Assembly (NCBI GenBank): GCA_013002535.1 | Contig: JABDJK010000070.1 | Coordinates: forward strand, 1-64,000 | Direction: 5' to 3' | Source of the DNA: Hyphococcus sp. | GTDB lineage: Bacteria; Pseudomonadota; Alphaproteobacteria; Caulobacterales; Parvularculaceae | DNA: 64,000 bases | Shown here: positions 1 to 9,586 of the stretch, one piece after another | Layout: each line of letters starts with the position of its first letter | How positions within the stretch are numbered: position 1 is the first letter of the stretch | The notes under the pieces: model-generated | Databases searched by the model: none | What the model was told of the DNA's origin: nothing | What the model saw: the letters and a program-made list of their open reading frames with translations, nothing else | Program-made: the position numbers and the translations under genes

Positions 1-66
1 CAGTATTTCCACCAGTAGCGTACGGTGACTTCAATGTTTATAACTTGTTGTATTTTTTGGCTTAAA

Positions 67-142
67 TGGCTCCCCGAACTGGACTCGAACCAGTGACCCG
101 CTGATTAACAGTCAGCTGCTCTACCAACTGAGCTATCGGGGA
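67..142 (-). tRNA. tRNA-Asn (anticodon GTT)
   Basis: Minus-strand cloverleaf of 76 nt including an encoded CCA end. The acceptor stem pairs TCCCCGA with TCGGGGA, the T-loop carries GGTTCGAGTCC, and the anticodon loop reads CTGTTAA, giving anticodon GTT (Asn). It stands alone with no neighbouring gene in the same transcript inside the window. Confidence 0.97.
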
Positions 143-465
143 TCGCCGTTGGAAGCGCCGCATATAGCAGCGGAATTTTCCAGAATCTACAGTCTTTTTA
201 TAGGTGGCGATATTTTTTGTTGCTGCAACGGGCGGTGGCTGCTCCGATCGCGCAGCGCAAGGCCTGAACCCGATTTATAGGTCGTGCACGAGCGATCTCG
301 TATCGGTCGCGTGAACACAAGGCGCCTTAACGGGAATTCCGCAATCGAGGGTCTAGCAGTAAGAATTAGTAGCAGGGCTCATGCCGCGTCTTCGGCCCGG
401 CCCATCCGTTCGTTGCACGGGGAATCAGTAGGAATTTGGCCAATTCTGAGCCCTAGATAGCGAGT

Positions 466-491
466 GGCCGCGTTTTGGGGGAAACGCGGCC
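466..491. repeat. Perfect 10-bp inverted repeat (hairpin)
   Basis: GGCCGCGTTT at 466-475 and AAACGCGGCC at 482-491 form a perfect 10-bp stem with a six-base loop. It lies about 65 bases past the stop of the minus-strand RND pump gene. Neither side has a clear T-tract, so it may be a Rho-assisted 3' end structure or a repeat-family element rather than a classical terminator. Confidence 0.6.
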
Positions 492-521
492 GGTACTCAC
501 TGTCGTGGGGTATGGTGGGGT

Positions 522-539
522 ATCTTCTCGGGAGAAGAT
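522..539 (-). terminator. Possible 3' hairpin of the efflux operon
   Basis: ATCTTCTC at 522-529 and GAGAAGAT at 532-539 are complementary and sit 15 bases beyond the stop of the RND pump gene. The loop would be very tight and no T-run follows on the minus strand, so a terminator role is only a guess from position. Confidence 0.3.
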
Positions 540-554
540 GGCTTTAACCTCTCA

Positions 555-3500
555 TCAACATCTTAACATAAAGTTAACGGGCGAGAGGCGTGACACCCAA
601 AACATGGCGTGATTCGGGCTGTTATTCGGCCGGCTGCGGTCTTGGGCTGGGTTTGGCGGGAAGCTGGTTGTTGTCGTCTTCAACAAAGGTTTCGACTTTA
701 TGACCGACTTTTGGTTGTTTCTCCCGGGCCACGCCCAACGGTAAAAGCGGGCGATGTCGGCGCCCACCGCGTACATGGCGGGAACAAAGATCAGCGTCAC
801 GAAAATCGCAAAACCAACGCCGAAGGCAAGAGCGACAACGACGGGTTTCAAAAACTGCGCATTTGTTGATTGCTCATACATAATTGGCAGCAACCCGATG
901 AAAGTCGTGAATGACGTCAAAACGATCGGGCGAAAGCGTCCGACACCCGCGGTGACGAGCGCAGACAAGGCGCCATGCCCCTTCTCTCGAAGCCGATTGA
1001 CGTAGTCGATCAAGACCAGGTTGTCGTTGATGACAACGCCCGCCGCCGCGCCGACCCCAAAGAAAGAAAAGATCGTGAAGTCGAGGCCCCACATCAAATG
1101 TCCGAAGGCTGCGCCCATGAACCCAAACGGGATGGCGGACATTACAAGGACAGGTTGCCAATAGGAACTGAATGCGATCGCCAACAACATATACATGATG
1201 AAGAGAGCAACCACGTAAAGCGGGACGACCTCGGCAAAGAATTCCGCTTGCGCTTCTTCGCTCCCGCGCCGCGTCAACTGAACATTTGGAAATCTGCTGC
1301 GCGCCTCTGGCAAGTAGGTAGTTCGAAACGCCTTCATAATGGCGGCTTTATCCGTGCCTTCAGTCAATTCCGCTGACACCGTTGCGGAACGCGAGCGATC
1401 GCGGCGCTGTATGCGTTTGAAACTTGGCGCGAGTTTAGCGTCGGCGACCGCGGTTAGCGGCACCTCGCGGCCATCGGCCGTGCGAATGCGCATGGTCTGA
1501 ATGGTCGTTAATGATTCGCGATCGGATTTGGGATAGCGCACCATGACACGCACATCCTGACCTTCGCGAGGAAGGCGCTGGACTTCCTCGCCGTAAAACG
1601 CCTGGCGGATTTGACGCGAGACTTCGGCGAGGGTCAGCCCAAAACGTTCGGCGCCCGGCTTCAGCTCGATTTGCAATTCCGGCGTTGCGGACTGCAGCGA
1701 GTTGCGGACGTCGTAAACACCGGGCAGCGTTCGTATAAAATTTTGCATATCAATCGTCGCAAGGCGCAATTCGTCAAGATCGTCTGACTGGATTCCATAA
1801 CGAAATTCCGGCCCGTTATCGTTGATCGTGTAGCCGATATTAACTTCCTCGGCGTCCGGAATAGGCCCTAATTCCTCGCGAAACATTTCTGCGACCTGTT
1901 TAGTGGATTCCTCGCGCTCATTCGCTTCAACGATGGTCAGGTATGAAGTCACATTGTCCTGACGCGCCATGATGAACACGCTGCGGATATAATCGGCGCC
2001 GCTCTTGGTTTCCGGCAATTGCTCTTTGAGTTTGTCGGCGGCGCGCTCCACGTCATCGAAAATCTGTTCGCTGCGCGAATAGGGCGAACCCTCCGGTAAG
2101 TTTACCTGTAGCTGAACAAAAGTTCCCTGAACTTCCGGATCGAAACTGAATGCGACCCAGCCTTGCGATAACAAGGCGGTAGCAAAGGCAAAAAACACAA
2201 CGAAAATAGCGACTGTAAAGTAACGCAAACGAATCGCCAGTTCGATAATCGGTCGATAAACCACCCGGGCGACCGTAAGGATGCCGTCGGCGAATTTCCC
2301 TTGGAATGCGTAAAACTTCGATTCCTTGTCCTGCTTTTTCATATGCGACAAGTGCGCAGGAAGAATAAAGAATGATTCAACGAGTGAAAATATCAGGGCA
2401 AAGATCACTGTGTAGGATATGTGTTTGGTAAATTCAGAAGTCTGGCCCATGAACAGCCATGGCGCGAACGCAATCATTGTCGTCAGGACAGCGAAAATAA
2501 CCGGTTTTGCAACCAGTTGAGCGCCGACGACAGCGCCGTTGAGGCCTTCGTTTCCTTCCTCAACCTGATTGTGAATACTTTCGCCAACGATGATCGCGTC
2601 ATCAACGACAACGCCGATCACGAGTAGGAATGCAAATAGCGACAGCATGTTTAGAGATACACCGGCGGCGGGCATGAATATAAATGCGCCGGCGAACGAG
2701 ACGGCGATGCCTGCCGCCACCCAGAAAGCGACAACAGGCCGTAAAAACAGAAGCAGAACGATAATTACCAAAACGAGGCCAATTGCCGCGTTCGAAGAAA
2801 CGAGCATCAGACGCTCATAGAATACATCTGCAAAATCGAACCATTTGTAGACCTCGGCGCGGCCATCCAATTCCTCATTTTTTTCTTCGATCCACGCGTC
2901 GATCGCTTTCGACTGAGCAACGATATTGACTTCTTCAGGGGAGATCACAGCGAGGTTAATTGAGGGCTCGCCATTCACTTCGCGCTTGAATTTTCGATCT
3001 TCGAAACCGTCAACGACTGTTGCAACATCGCCGACGCGAATAACCGAGCCATCCGGTTGCTGACGCACAATGATGCGCGCGAACTCTTCTTCGGTGTCGG
3101 CTAAATTTCGTGTTGCGACCTGAACATTACCGGTGTCGGTTTGCACTTGGCCGCCTGCGAGATTGAGGGAACTGCCGCGGATGGCGCTGGCGACTTCGTC
3201 AAAGGTCAATCCGTAGCGGCGCAGCGCTTCCTCAGAAATTTCGATTGAAACTTCTTCCTGCTTTTCGCCCCACAGATTAATATTGGTGGAGCCGTTCGGC
3301 AGTTGCGCGATCTCGTTTTTATAGGTGCGGGCAAGCCGGTTGAGTTCGCGTTCATCAATGTCGCCGTATAACGCAATGAATTGGCCTGGGGCGGTCGCGC
3401 GCCATTGCTCTACGCGGGGCGGGAAAACGTCACGCGGAAAGGTCGAGATAGAGTCGACGCGGTTTTTGATTTCATTGAGAAATGTTGTCTTGTCGCCGTT

Positions 3501-3794
3501 TGCTGATCCCTCAATGGAGATAGTAGCGATGCCTTCACGAGCAGTTGAATCGATATGTTCAAGACCGTCAACGTCTGCGACCGCTTCTTCAACGCGGAGC
3601 ACGACCTGTTCTTCCATTTCTTGGGGTGAGGCGCCCGGCCAGGTGACGACGACATCGGCGCCGTTGATGGAAGCTGACGGAAAGACTTCGCGTTCAAGAC
3701 TGAAATAGGCCGCTACGCCGCCGATGATGCAAGCGACCATCAACAAGTTTGCAGCAACAGTATTTTTTGTCCACCACGCGATGAGACCGTGCAC
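555..3794 (-). CDS. RND efflux pump inner-membrane permease (AcrB/HAE1-like)
   Basis: Proton-driven drug or metabolite exporter of the resistance-nodulation-division superfamily, 1079 residues, close to the roughly 1,030-1,050 usual for AcrB. Start is GTG. The N-terminal helix, two large periplasmic loops and twelve membrane segments are recognisable. The TM4 proton-relay pair is D398-D399 in VVVDDAIIV. The TM10 motif near residue 920 reads VVINDNLVLIDYVNR, so the lysine of AcrB is absent, as in several AcrB relatives that carry Asn/Asp there. It is the last gene of an operon with its adaptor (2 bp upstream) and outer-membrane channel. The final 45 or so residues (Pro/Ser/Asn-rich) extend beyond the usual end of the family. 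Substrate cannot be told from sequence. Confidence 0.93.
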   Translation of the reverse strand: MHGLIAWWTKNTVAANLLMVACIIGGVAAYFSLEREVFPSASINGADVVVTWPGASPQEMEEQVVLRVEEAVADVDGLEHIDSTAREGIATISIEGSANGDKTTFLNEIKNRVDSISTFPRDVFPPRVEQWRATAPGQFIALYGDIDERELNRLARTYKNEIAQLPNGSTNINLWGEKQEEVSIEISEEALRRYGLTFDEVASAIRGSSLNLAGGQVQTDTGNVQVATRNLADTEEEFARIIVRQQPDGSVIRVGDVATVVDGFEDRKFKREVNGEPSINLAVISPEEVNIVAQSKAIDAWIEEKNEELDGRAEVYKWFDFADVFYERLMLVSSNAAIGLVLVIIVLLLFLRPVVAFWVAAGIAVSFAGAFIFMPAAGVSLNMLSLFAFLLVIGVVVDDAIIVGESIHNQVEEGNEGLNGAVVGAQLVAKPVIFAVLTTMIAFAPWLFMGQTSEFTKHISYTVIFALIFSLVESFFILPAHLSHMKKQDKESKFYAFQGKFADGILTVARVVYRPIIELAIRLRYFTVAIFVVFFAFATALLSQGWVAFSFDPEVQGTFVQLQVNLPEGSPYSRSEQIFDDVERAADKLKEQLPETKSGADYIRSVFIMARQDNVTSYLTIVEANEREESTKQVAEMFREELGPIPDAEEVNIGYTINDNGPEFRYGIQSDDLDELRLATIDMQNFIRTLPGVYDVRNSLQSATPELQIELKPGAERFGLTLAEVSRQIRQAFYGEEVQRLPREGQDVRVMVRYPKSDRESLTTIQTMRIRTADGREVPLTAVADAKLAPSFKRIQRRDRSRSATVSAELTEGTDKAAIMKAFRTTYLPEARSRFPNVQLTRRGSEEAQAEFFAEVVPLYVVALFIMYMLLAIAFSSYWQPVLVMSAIPFGFMGAAFGHLMWGLDFTIFSFFGVGAAAGVVINDNLVLIDYVNRLREKGHGALSALVTAGVGRFRPIVLTSFTTFIGLLPIMYEQSTNAQFLKPVVVALAFGVGFAIFVTLIFVPAMYAVGADIARFYRWAWPGRNNQKSVIKSKPLLKTTTTSFPPNPAQDRSRPNNSPNHAMFWVSRLSPVNFMLRC

Positions 3795-3796
3795 CG

Positions 3797-5365
3797 CTAT
3801 TCTCCTGTTTCTATCGCAGCGATTTTTCCGTCAGCGGCTTCGACATTTTTTTGATTTGGCGCAATTCCCAATTGTTGCGCATTTAGATCATCGGCGACTT
3901 CATCATGCGGCGCACGATCGCCCGGTCTATAGCGTCGAGTTTCGTCTTCTCGATTTGCGGATGCCGTTACGATCTCTGGTCCAGCATCGGTTACTACATC
4001 GGTTTTCGAGAATTTATTTGAATTTGCCGTATCTGACTCTGTAACGATAATTTCCGGTTCTAGAATTGAGGCGTTGGGTTCGTCAGCGACGGCTTTTGCT
4101 GTTGTCGATTCTTCTGACCGCTCGGTCATCGCCAGTGTCTCGTCAGATTCTACAGGCTCAATTTCTGGCGCTGCTTCATCTTTAGTCTCGGTAACTTCAG
4201 CATAAGTAGTTGGTTTAACTGACGTCAGATTAAGCGTCGACGGGTTCGACGGTTCTGGAGAAACTTCGTCTCCGTCATTGGCGCCGCGCAGCGGCGATGT
4301 CACAACACGATCACCCGGCGAGATGCCGCCGGCGATGGTGATAGTGTCGCGATCAGTCGATACGATCTGAACTTTTTGTTGCTTCAAGATATTGCCCGCT
4401 TTGACGACAAAAACCGTGTCGCGTCCATGTAATGCAGAGCGTGGTAAAATTATCGCGTTTGGAAAGGGTTTGCCTTCGATTGTCGCATCGACGAACAGGC
4501 CCATTGCTAGGGGCGCGCCGTCAACGGCTGCGTCGCCGTAAGGGTCATCGACTACCGTGATGGCGAAAACTTGCCGTGTCGTTGGATCGATTGCGCCGTC
4601 GGTTCGGGCTATGCGGCCAGTCCATTCATAGGATTCGCCGGCAATAATGGCGGAAAGTTTCACGGGCGGTCCCGGCCGGTCTTCCGATTCGCTAAAAGCA
4701 ATCGGCAAACCAAGCTTGGCGAGATCGTCGTCGGTCAGCGGCAAGCGGATCTCGGCAACGTCGGTCGAGAAAATGCGTCCCAACTGTGCGCCTGGTGCAA
4801 CATATTGCCCAACGCCGGCGATGCGCTGGCGTACGCGCCCTTCAAAAGGCGCTCTAATTGTTGTTCGGTTAAGGTTGATTTGCGCGGCGCGGTACTCGGC
4901 TCTCGCTTGCTCAAGCTGCGGTAGTCGAAGCGCCAAAGCTGCTGGATCTTCATCACGGCCTAGATCTTCGTAGTCTGTGCGCGCCAGCGCTGCTTCGGCT
5001 TCTTCCTGCGCCAGTCGCGCACGCGCGGCGGCGGCGGTTGCGCGATATGGCGCGTCTTCGATCTTGACCAGTATGTCGCCTTTCTCGAAAGCGCCTCCGT
5101 CAACAAACGCGTCAGAAATTGAAATAACTTGTCCGGCGACCTGCGCCGTCAGGTTTATGTCTGTTCGCGGCCGCACTTCACCTTGCGCCTGAACATCAAG
5201 CGTTACCGGTGTGCTCTCGGCGATATCGTAAAATACGACCGGGGCTATGATCTGCGGCTCAGAAGTTTCGACATCAGGACGCATCTGACCCAATAGTCCA
5301 ATAAGGCCAAACCCCCCGACCAGTATACCGACCGTTCCGATGAGCGTGAAAAACTTTCTAAACAT
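3797..5365 (-). CDS. RND efflux periplasmic adaptor (membrane fusion protein)
   Basis: Bridges the pump and the outer-membrane channel across the periplasm. One N-terminal membrane anchor (about residues 5-27) is followed by the HlyD-type barrel-sandwich with the start motif GEVRPRTDINLTAQVAGQV, an alpha-helical hairpin (about 110-165) and beta-barrel domains to about residue 370. Residues after about 385 form an acidic tail rich in Glu, Thr, Ala and Ser of some 135 residues that ordinary adaptors (about 350-400 aa) lack. It sits 24 bp after the channel gene and 2 bp before the pump gene, so the three are co-transcribed and probably translationally coupled. Confidence 0.92.
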   Translation of the reverse strand: MFRKFFTLIGTVGILVGGFGLIGLLGQMRPDVETSEPQIIAPVVFYDIAESTPVTLDVQAQGEVRPRTDINLTAQVAGQVISISDAFVDGGAFEKGDILVKIEDAPYRATAAAARARLAQEEAEAALARTDYEDLGRDEDPAALALRLPQLEQARAEYRAAQINLNRTTIRAPFEGRVRQRIAGVGQYVAPGAQLGRIFSTDVAEIRLPLTDDDLAKLGLPIAFSESEDRPGPPVKLSAIIAGESYEWTGRIARTDGAIDPTTRQVFAITVVDDPYGDAAVDGAPLAMGLFVDATIEGKPFPNAIILPRSALHGRDTVFVVKAGNILKQQKVQIVSTDRDTITIAGGISPGDRVVTSPLRGANDGDEVSPEPSNPSTLNLTSVKPTTYAEVTETKDEAAPEIEPVESDETLAMTERSEESTTAKAVADEPNASILEPEIIVTESDTANSNKFSKTDVVTDAGPEIVTASANREDETRRYRPGDRAPHDEVADDLNAQQLGIAPNQKNVEAADGKIAAIETGE

Positions 5366-5389
5366 ATCCCCGTCTCGTTACTGTACGCG

Positions 5390-6934
5390 TTACTCAAGCG
5401 CCGCGATTTTTGCGTCGGTTAAAAAGTCCCCACCGATCGCCAGGTACAACTGTACCCGGTTGGAAACGCGCTGCTGCTGCGCCTGTATATATTGGCTCTC
5501 CGCCGAAATACGACGGGTCTGAGCGTCCAAAAGATTAAAAATTGTAGCGGCTCCGCTTGCATAGCGCCGTTCGGTCAACTCTTCCGCAGCAGCCGCCTCT
5601 TCATAAGCGAGGCGTAATGCGTCTTCACGCAGGGCGAGAAGGTTTTCAGCAGACAATGCGTTTTCGGCTTCCTGATAGGCTGTCAGAACCGTCTGTGCAT
5701 AGCTGTAAAGCGAAGCCTCTGCTGCTGCGCGTGCACGTTTTGCATTTGCGCGAAGGCGCCCGCCCTGAAAGATCGGCTGGAACAATCCGCTGGCAATGTT
5801 TCCCGCTAGGCGCTCCGGGTCGATCAAATCTGCCAGAACCGGGCCGGATGTGTTCAATGAAGAAGTAAGGGTTAGTTGTGGCAACATCTGTTTGCGCGCC
5901 GCGCGTGAACGCAAACCAGCCGCTTCCATTCGGGCTTCTGCAGCGACCAAATCAGGACGGCGCGCCAATATCTCGCCCGGCGCCCCAGCGCCGGAAAGGG
6001 CTGGGAGAACCGGCAAGGTTTCTGCAGCTTCCAACTCAGCGGCGGGATAACGGCCAAGCAAAACTTCAAGCGCCCGTGAGGCTTCCAATTCAAGCCGCTG
6101 ACGCAAGGCTTGATTGGCGCGACTTGATCCTAACGCCGAGCGTGACAAGCGAACGTCAAGGCTTGATGCAACGCCACGTTCATAACGCCGGTCGGTAACG
6201 CGTAGGTTACTTTCGCGCGCCACGACGTCGCGGTCGGCGAGTTCGCGTTGCTGGCGCGCTTCAATGAGCGCAAACCAGGCCTGCGAAACGCGTGCGGCAA
6301 TTGAAAGTTGCGCGCTTGCAAGATCGGCGTAAGCGGCGCGTGCGTCGCGGTATGACGCTTTTGTCTCGTCAGTCAGGCGACCCCAAACGTCGAGCTCCCA
6401 ACTGATCTGTGCGCCAAGTGAAAAATTGTTGATGTAAAGTCTACGGTCTGGAAGCGGCGCTTCGGCAATGCCGTCGCCGTCCAGATCAAGACCGTCAAGC
6501 TCGCCGTTCATATCAAAATCGACGCCAAACATATCTTCAAGCTCTTGAGCGCGAAGGCCGCTAATGTCAGATGCGCCGCCCGCCGCTGCAGCCGATGTCG
6601 GATCTGTGACGATAGCATTTCGGCTTGAATTGAACGATGTGTTCAGTGACGGCAGCATATTAGCGCGCGTGATTTTCGCGCCGGCGCGCGCTTGCTCAAG
6701 GTTTGCTGCTGCCGCGAGTAAATCGTTATTGTGCAAAATGGCTTCGTCGATCAAATTATAAAGCGTTCGATCGTTGAACGCCGCCAACCAGTCGCCGGTC
6801 GGCGCATTGGCCGCTTCCGTTTCAGCCGTCCATTCAGACGGGATCTCAGGCAATTGCGCTTCAAGCAGTTCCTGATCAACGCTGGCACATGACGCCGTGG
6901 CGAGAACAATTAAAGCAACACCCCCAAATCGCAT
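5390..6934 (-). CDS. Outer-membrane efflux lipoprotein, NodT/OprM-like
   Basis: Outer-membrane channel of the tripartite RND system, first gene of the operon. The start is chosen at the ATG at 6932-6934 because AGGAGA lies seven bases upstream and the product begins with a short hydrophobic signal ending in a Cys at residue 16 (VLATASCASVD), a lipoprotein-type signal though the -3 residue is Thr rather than Leu. The frame stays open further upstream, but that part looks like untranslated leader. Two OEP repeats with long coiled-coil helices follow, including RRPDLVAAEARMEAA typical of NodT-type channels. An unusual Asp-rich insert near residues 140-170 (DMNGELDGLDLDGDG) resembles a calcium-binding loop. 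Confidence 0.92.
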   Translation of the reverse strand: MRFGGVALIVLATASCASVDQELLEAQLPEIPSEWTAETEAANAPTGDWLAAFNDRTLYNLIDEAILHNNDLLAAAANLEQARAGAKITRANMLPSLNTSFNSSRNAIVTDPTSAAAAGGASDISGLRAQELEDMFGVDFDMNGELDGLDLDGDGIAEAPLPDRRLYINNFSLGAQISWELDVWGRLTDETKASYRDARAAYADLASAQLSIAARVSQAWFALIEARQQRELADRDVVARESNLRVTDRRYERGVASSLDVRLSRSALGSSRANQALRQRLELEASRALEVLLGRYPAAELEAAETLPVLPALSGAGAPGEILARRPDLVAAEARMEAAGLRSRAARKQMLPQLTLTSSLNTSGPVLADLIDPERLAGNIASGLFQPIFQGGRLRANAKRARAAAEASLYSYAQTVLTAYQEAENALSAENLLALREDALRLAYEEAAAAEELTERRYASGAATIFNLLDAQTRRISAESQYIQAQQQRVSNRVQLYLAIGGDFLTDAKIAALE

Positions 6935-7228
6935 GAGGAATTCTCCTATATATCTGGGAAGCAAATTGTTTTTCATTTCGCGCCCAGCTTTCCTTCCCCT
7001 TACATGTCGCGACTTCTTCCAAACCCGCAAGCGCCAATCGGCAGGCGGTTCCGGCATTGCGATGAATGGCCCTACATCAATGATCAAGCTATCGGCAGAT
7101 CATATCACTATGGTTAATGAAACCATCACGACTAAGTCGATTGAAGCGGAATTTCGGTTCAATTGGTGGTAAAAACGCCACGTCTGAAAGCGTTTTGCGG
7201 TGAATGGCTTTGATTCTTCCGGATATTG

Positions 7229-7302
7229 TGGAGGCCACGGCCGGAATCGAACCGGCGTACACGGCTTTGCAGGCCGCTGCGTCACCACTCCGCCACGTGG
7301 CC
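7229..7302 (-). tRNA. tRNA-Cys (anticodon GCA)
   Basis: Minus-strand tRNA of 74 nt including CCA. The acceptor stem pairs GGCCACG with CGTGGCC; the anticodon loop reads CCTGCAAAG, giving GCA (Cys); the T-arm has GGTTCGATTCC. It stands alone between the efflux operon and the Pcm-like gene. Confidence 0.97.
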
Positions 7303-7438
7303 GTCCGAAGGGCCGATAGCCCCGAAGAGTGGTGGGGTCTCTTAGCGCGGGCGTTTCACGCGGTCAAAGGCTTATTGCGCACCGCAGCGGGTAGCGCTAT
7401 TCCGGCTCACAATGGAAGATAAAACGTAGGAAATCGCG

Positions 7439-8092
7439 ATGGATTTCGCTGAAGCCCGCCGCAATATGGTCGAAAGTCAGGTTCGGCCCAATGACGTCAC
7501 CGACCTTCGCATTCAAAAGGCGATGTCGACGACGCCGCGCGAAATATTTTTGCCTGCGGATCTGCGTGATCAGGCCTATGTCGAGCGCGAGATCAATTAT
7601 GCGCCGGGCCGGTATCTTTTGCGCGCCCGCGACTTTGCAAAACTTGTCGCTTTAGCGGCGCCGCAACCGAACGAGCTTGTTTTAAATGCGATTTGCGGCA
7701 GCGGGTATTCAACAGCGATCCTGGCGCAATTGTCAGAAATGGTTGTGTCGCTCGACAGCGATGAAGGTATGGCGAACGCCGCGCAAGACAATCTGACCTC
7801 GCTTGGATTTGGAAACGCCGCGGTCATCACCGGCGATCCGTGGAAGGGCGCGGAAAATCAAGGCCCATTTGATCTGATTTTTCTTGGCGGCGCGATCGCG
7901 CGCCGTCCAAACGTGTTGCTGGATCAGTTGGCCGTCGGCGGGCGGCTGGCGACAATTTTGCGAAAAGACGGCGTATCGCGCGGCGTGCTCTATCGCCGAA
8001 GCCAAGATGTGGTTTCCGTTAAAGAGTACTTTGACGCTGCAACCAGCTCAGTACTGGCGGGCTTTGAAGAAGAAAAAGGCTTCGTCTTTTAA
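7439..8092 (+). CDS. Protein-L-isoaspartate O-methyltransferase family protein
   Basis: A SAM-dependent methyltransferase fold of 217 residues that by length and N-terminal helices (ARRNMVESQVRPNDV, then IFLP) belongs to the Pcm family as found next to tolC in many alphaproteobacteria. The SAM-binding motif I, normally like VLEIGTGSGYQ, reads VLNAICGSGYSTAIL here, with the acidic residue replaced. Classical repair activity on isoaspartyl residues is therefore doubtful; a divergent or regulatory methyltransferase is equally possible. SD AGGAAA precedes the ATG. The tolC-like gene follows after 148 bp on the same strand. Confidence 0.8.
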   Translation: MDFAEARRNMVESQVRPNDVTDLRIQKAMSTTPREIFLPADLRDQAYVEREINYAPGRYLLRARDFAKLVALAAPQPNELVLNAICGSGYSTAILAQLSEMVVSLDSDEGMANAAQDNLTSLGFGNAAVITGDPWKGAENQGPFDLIFLGGAIARRPNVLLDQLAVGGRLATILRKDGVSRGVLYRRSQDVVSVKEYFDAATSSVLAGFEEEKGFVF

Positions 8093-8240
8093 ACGCGTAT
8101 TTCCTGCGCACTGCTATTTTCGCTTGAAAACCGGCATGCCACGCCAAAACTAACCGCCAGTTCTTCGAAGTTTAATAATTTCTGGCGAATTATTTCGTAT
8201 TGTCTGCGCCGGCTAAGAGGGCCTTTTCGGTTAAAGTTGT

Positions 8241-9575
8241 ATGTTGCGGTTTATCGGTCGATTGCTGGTGAGTGGATGCGTTGTGCTGGCTGTTGTCGCG
8301 TCAGCGAGTGCCGATACGCTTCAAGATGCGTTATCGCTTGCTTACCAGACCAACCCGACAATCCGCGCCGAACGCGAACGGCTGAACGCAATCAAAGAAA
8401 CAAAGGCGCAAGCCTGGGCAGGGGCCTTACCGCAGGTTTCGGCCAGTGGTTCTTATTCCCGGATTGAAAGCGATCAGGAATTGAATTTTGGGACGGGGCC
8501 GATGGCGTCATCGACAGAACTCAATTCTCGGAATTATGGCGTCTCTGCCGAGCAGAGAATCTTCACCGGGTTTCGAAATTTCCACGCAATCAAACAGGCG
8601 AAGGCGCGCATTCGCGCTGGCGGCGCGCAGCTGATCGCAACTGAGCAGCAAATATTGCGCGACGTCGCCGCAGCATATTTTTCCGTGCAAAGCGCAACTG
8701 CGGTTTATGATCTGAATCGGAAAAATGTTGATTTGCTCTTACGGCAGCAGGAAATGGCGAATGCGCGGTTTCGCGTCGGTGAAATCACCAAAACAGACGT
8801 TGCGCAGGCCGACGCGCGGCTTGCTGGCGCGCGGGCTAATTTATCAGCGGCGCAAGGTTCACTTGCGGTGGCGCGATCAGAATATTCGCGTCTGGTCGGG
8901 CAGTCGCCCGGAAATCTTGAACCAGTTACGGACTTGCCGGAGTTGCCGGACGATCAGGACACGGCGCTTTCTCTCGCTCAGGAATTTGCCCCAGCGGTGG
9001 TTGCGGCAGGCGCGCAACTTGAAGCTTCAGAGCGACAGGTAAAAATCGCGCGTGGCGCCTTAATGCCGTCGGTGTCTTTGACGGCTGGCTGGCAACGCGC
9101 AGAGGAGCCCAGCTCATTTGTGGTTGAGGACGAGCAATTCGCCTATGGCGCCCGTGCAACGATGCCGCTGTTTCTGGGCGGCGCCAACTACTCGCGCGTC
9201 CGCGAAGCAAAGGCGCTGGCGGCGGCGGATCGATCGCGTATTGCAGAAGCCGAGCGTCAAGTCGCAGCGCAGGTCACTGCTGCATGGCAGCAACTTATCT
9301 CCGCGCGCGCGATCATCATGTCGGCAGAGGCCGGGGTTGACGCAAACAGGTTGGCCCTCGAAGGGGTTCGGCGGGAGTTGGAGTTTGGGGCGAGAACGAC
9401 ACTGGATGTCCTTGATGCGGAACGTGAAATGCTGAACGCTGAGGTTGCGCTTGTTCAGGCCACAACTGACGCGCAGACGGCGGCGTATTCGCTGCTTGCG
9501 GCGATGGGGCTTTTGACGCCTGAGGCCGTTGGCGTCTCCGCCATGGACGAATCGCTCAATCTCTATCAGAATTAA
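8241..9575 (+). CDS. tolC: TolC-family outer-membrane channel
   Basis: Outer-membrane exit duct for type I secretion and efflux. 444 residues with a Sec signal peptide (about residues 1-24, cleavage near SASA-DT) followed by the first structural repeat starting TLQDALSLAYQTNPTIRAER, a classic TolC N-terminus, and long coiled-coil helices with the TLDVLDAEREMLNAEVAL motif near the C-terminus. It lies between the Pcm-like gene and popZ, as in Caulobacter relatives. Distinct from the NodT-type lipoprotein at 5.4-6.9 kb, since it has an ordinary signal peptide and no lipobox. No strong ribosome-binding site is visible before the ATG. Confidence 0.9.
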   Translation: MLRFIGRLLVSGCVVLAVVASASADTLQDALSLAYQTNPTIRAERERLNAIKETKAQAWAGALPQVSASGSYSRIESDQELNFGTGPMASSTELNSRNYGVSAEQRIFTGFRNFHAIKQAKARIRAGGAQLIATEQQILRDVAAAYFSVQSATAVYDLNRKNVDLLLRQQEMANARFRVGEITKTDVAQADARLAGARANLSAAQGSLAVARSEYSRLVGQSPGNLEPVTDLPELPDDQDTALSLAQEFAPAVVAAGAQLEASERQVKIARGALMPSVSLTAGWQRAEEPSSFVVEDEQFAYGARATMPLFLGGANYSRVREAKALAAADRSRIAEAERQVAAQVTAAWQQLISARAIIMSAEAGVDANRLALEGVRRELEFGARTTLDVLDAEREMLNAEVALVQATTDAQTAAYSLLAAMGLLTPEAVGVSAMDESLNLYQN

Positions 9576-9586
9576 CGGAGCTGTAA
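9572..9586 (+). promoter_or_regulatory. CtrA-like half-sites upstream of popZ
   Basis: TTAA at 9572-9575 and GTAA at 9583-9586 are separated by seven bases, one mismatch from the TTAA-N7-TTAA box bound by the cell-cycle regulator CtrA. It overlaps the tolC stop and lies about 100 bp before popZ. A short motif with a mismatch arises by chance often, so this is only a candidate. Confidence 0.25.

Larger units (their letters stand above)
143..554. other. Intergenic stretch between tRNA-Asn and the efflux operon
   Basis: I see no convincing gene here. It contains two inverted repeats near its right end (listed separately) that lie just downstream of the minus-strand efflux operon. The part nearest the tRNA should hold the tRNA promoter, but I cannot point to convincing -35/-10 boxes. 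Confidence 0.5.
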
